Virus record (IMG/VR): IMGVR_UViG_3300044910_000908 | Span: 17,068-81,067 of that record | Source of the DNA: a virus | Length of the DNA: 64,000 nucleotides | Direction: 5' to 3' (one strand) | In this document: in pieces, positions 63,115 through 64,000 of the stretch | Layout: each line of letters begins with the position of its first letter | How positions within the stretch are numbered: the stretch's first letter is position 1 | Notes under the pieces: generated by a model | What the model was told of the DNA's origin: nothing | Database searches by the model: none | What the model saw: only the letters and a program-made list of their open reading frames with translations | Program-made: the position numbers and the translations under genes

Positions 63115-63426
63115 TTAAAGACTTTTAACAATTTTAAATATTCGTATTCCATCTGAAACACTTAACCCATCTTTATGCATTTTATTTTTCAATTTTACTG
63201 CTTTTTTCAAATACTCGCAATGGGCATGCCCGTTCCAATCATGGGTATTATTTTTTATTTCATATTCCCAACTGCATCCATCAACATGGTTCCAAGTGCA
63301 AAGCATTCCGTGTAACTGAATTGCAAGTTTTTCGTCATCTGAAAGAGCTTGTTCATGCTTCAACTGCTCTTTCAATAAAGCAATCTCATTTTCTTTTTCT
63401 AATATTTTTTGCTCTATGCTAGTCAT
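63115..63426 (-). CDS. Unknown protein with coiled-coil start, 103 aa
   Basis: Start at MTSIEQKILEKENEIALL behind GAGGATTAAGACG. Coiled coil (1-35), then WNHVDGCSWEYEIKN. First gene behind the early promoter at 63464-63492. Confidence 0.6.
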   Translation of the reverse strand: MTSIEQKILEKENEIALLKEQLKHEQALSDDEKLAIQLHGMLCTWNHVDGCSWEYEIKNNTHDWNGHAHCEYLKKAVKLKNKMHKDGLSVSDGIRIFKIVKSL

Positions 63427-63463
63427 CGTCTTAATCCTCAAGTGGTTTTTAAATTATGATTAA

Positions 63464-63492
63464 ATTATAATACTGTTCTCTTCAAAAGTAAA
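63464..63492 (-). promoter_or_regulatory. Early promoter
   Basis: TTTACT, 17-bp spacer, TATAAT reading leftward. Confidence 0.75.
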
Positions 63493-63510
63493 CTTAATTT
63501 TAAAAACTAC

Positions 63511-63804
63511 TTAACATTTTTCAACATCAAACTTATAACCTAATTTCTTTGCTATAATTTGTTTTGTTTCTTCATTCCCTTCCTTTATAGCTAGTTCCAA
63601 ATTATAAGATGGGAATGCTGAAATACCACCACATTTTATACATTCTCCTGCGATAAAGGTAGTATGATATCCCCCACCTAATTGCATATAACTATATTCT
63701 TTATCACCGTTAGTTCTAATTTCTCCATAACAATCGCAAAGTTTGCCAACATTCGGCTTGCTTACTAATTCTTTTGCTTTTTTGAAAAATTTACTAAACC
63801 ACAT
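63511..63804 (-). CDS. Zinc-finger-like protein, 97 aa
   Basis: Start at MWFSKFFKKAKELV behind GGAGAATAAA; an alternative start 11 codons upstream overlaps the previous gene's stop. CDCYGEIR and CIKCGGI hold a possible zinc site. No family recognised. Confidence 0.6.
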   Translation of the reverse strand: MWFSKFFKKAKELVSKPNVGKLCDCYGEIRTNGDKEYSYMQLGGGYHTTFIAGECIKCGGISAFPSYNLELAIKEGNEETKQIIAKKLGYKFDVEKC

Positions 63805-63833
63805 TTTATTCTCCATATTTCTGATATCAATGT

Positions 63834-64000
63834 TCATTTCTTCACTTCAAAAACAATTTCACATCCACAACCAAACCATTTCCAGTTATCTAAATAGCTG
63901 AAATTAATTAAATCTCGTCTTCGCACTTCATATATTTCATATGCCAATTTTTCACTTCTATGAACATTCAACTTTCTAGCAAGATATACTTTCACCTTAA
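63834..64000 (-). CDS. C-terminal part of an unknown protein, cut by the right edge
   Basis: The frame is open from the right edge down to TGA at 63834-63836. Visible end KWFGCGCEIVFEVKK, with an upstream basic part (YEVRRRDLINFSYLDNWKW). The first visible GTG could be a start, but the open frame continues to the edge. Confidence 0.55.
   Translation of the reverse strand, partial: KVKVYLARKLNVHRSEKLAYEIYEVRRRDLINFSYLDNWKWFGCGCEIVFEVKK

Noticed and set aside
1-64000. CRISPR arrays, insertion sequences, rRNA genes
   Set aside because: No regularly spaced repeats, no transposase motifs or terminal repeats, and no rRNA-like sequence were seen.

Overview
This window looks like part of the genome of a large, AT-rich, T4-related myovirus of a Gram-negative host. 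The evidence is a T4-type replication and recombination set (sliding clamp, the C-terminal half of a family B DNA polymerase, UvsW, UvsY, UvsX, a gp32-type zinc-binding SSB), class Ia ribonucleotide reductase, about two dozen near-identical T4-like early promoters (TTTACT, 16-17 bp spacer, TATAAT), T4-like late promoters (TATAAATA) and very dense gene packing with ATGA overlaps. All genes but one read leftward (minus strand). Host clues are indirect: several phage-encoded lipoproteins with lipoboxes, one Lpp/OprI-like, and a type IV pilin-like peptide point to a Gram-negative, probably gammaproteobacterial host.

Layout, left to right. 1-9.5 kb: an unknown partial gene, clamp, split polymerase, a VWA protein, a HAD deoxyribonucleotidase, a Hint-like protein, nrdB and nrdA. 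9.5-14.3 kb: a cluster that looks like DNA base hypermodification (a protein resembling the helical domain of 5-hmdU DNA kinase / aGPT-pyrophosphorylase, a SAM methyltransferase, a HAD phosphatase, myo-inositol-1-phosphate synthase, an SGNH-like protein). 14.3-20.6 kb: small genes, MazG-like, PTH2, secreted and lipoproteins, a macrodomain, a CHAP-like protein. 20.6-27.3 kb: UvsW, UvsY, UvsX, SSB, two LRR-like paralogues and an HD-Pnk RNA end-healing enzyme. 27.3-28.4 kb: the only plus-strand gene and a 450-bp non-coding stretch with repeats. 28.4-35.1 kb: a double-AAA MoxR-type ATPase, small late-type genes, a secreted RCC1-repeat protein. 35.1-45.1 kb: membrane peptides, the pilin-like protein and an NAD/ADP-ribose group (ART-like protein, DUF4326, sirtuin, NADAR), plus a second PTH2-like protein. 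45.1-64 kb: many small genes, a GatB/YqeY-tailed protein, a PPP phosphatase, a secreted polysaccharide deacetylase, two proteins with a shared N-terminal tag, an RNA ligase and the tRNA genes.

Three systems stand out. (1) Two tRNAs (49456-49559 and 54166-54271) carry 28- and 34-nt hairpin insertions in the anticodon loop, with related CTTTC/GAGAG stems. The same window encodes an HD-Pnk, an RNA ligase, two PTH2-fold proteins and a GatB/YqeY-tail protein, so a phage tRNA splicing or repair system is a reasonable hypothesis. A tRNA 5' half that stops at the anticodon loop lies nearby. (2) The putative hypermodification cluster includes inositol phosphate synthase, and three of its proteins share with the DNA polymerase a C-terminal [IV]-[IV]-[QT]-F ending that may tether them to the clamp. 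(3) NADAR, macrodomain, sirtuin, DUF4326 and an ART-like protein could reverse or use ADP-ribosylation, for example against DarTG-type defences.

Most small genes are unrecognised. All functional calls were made by reading the sequence, without searches.
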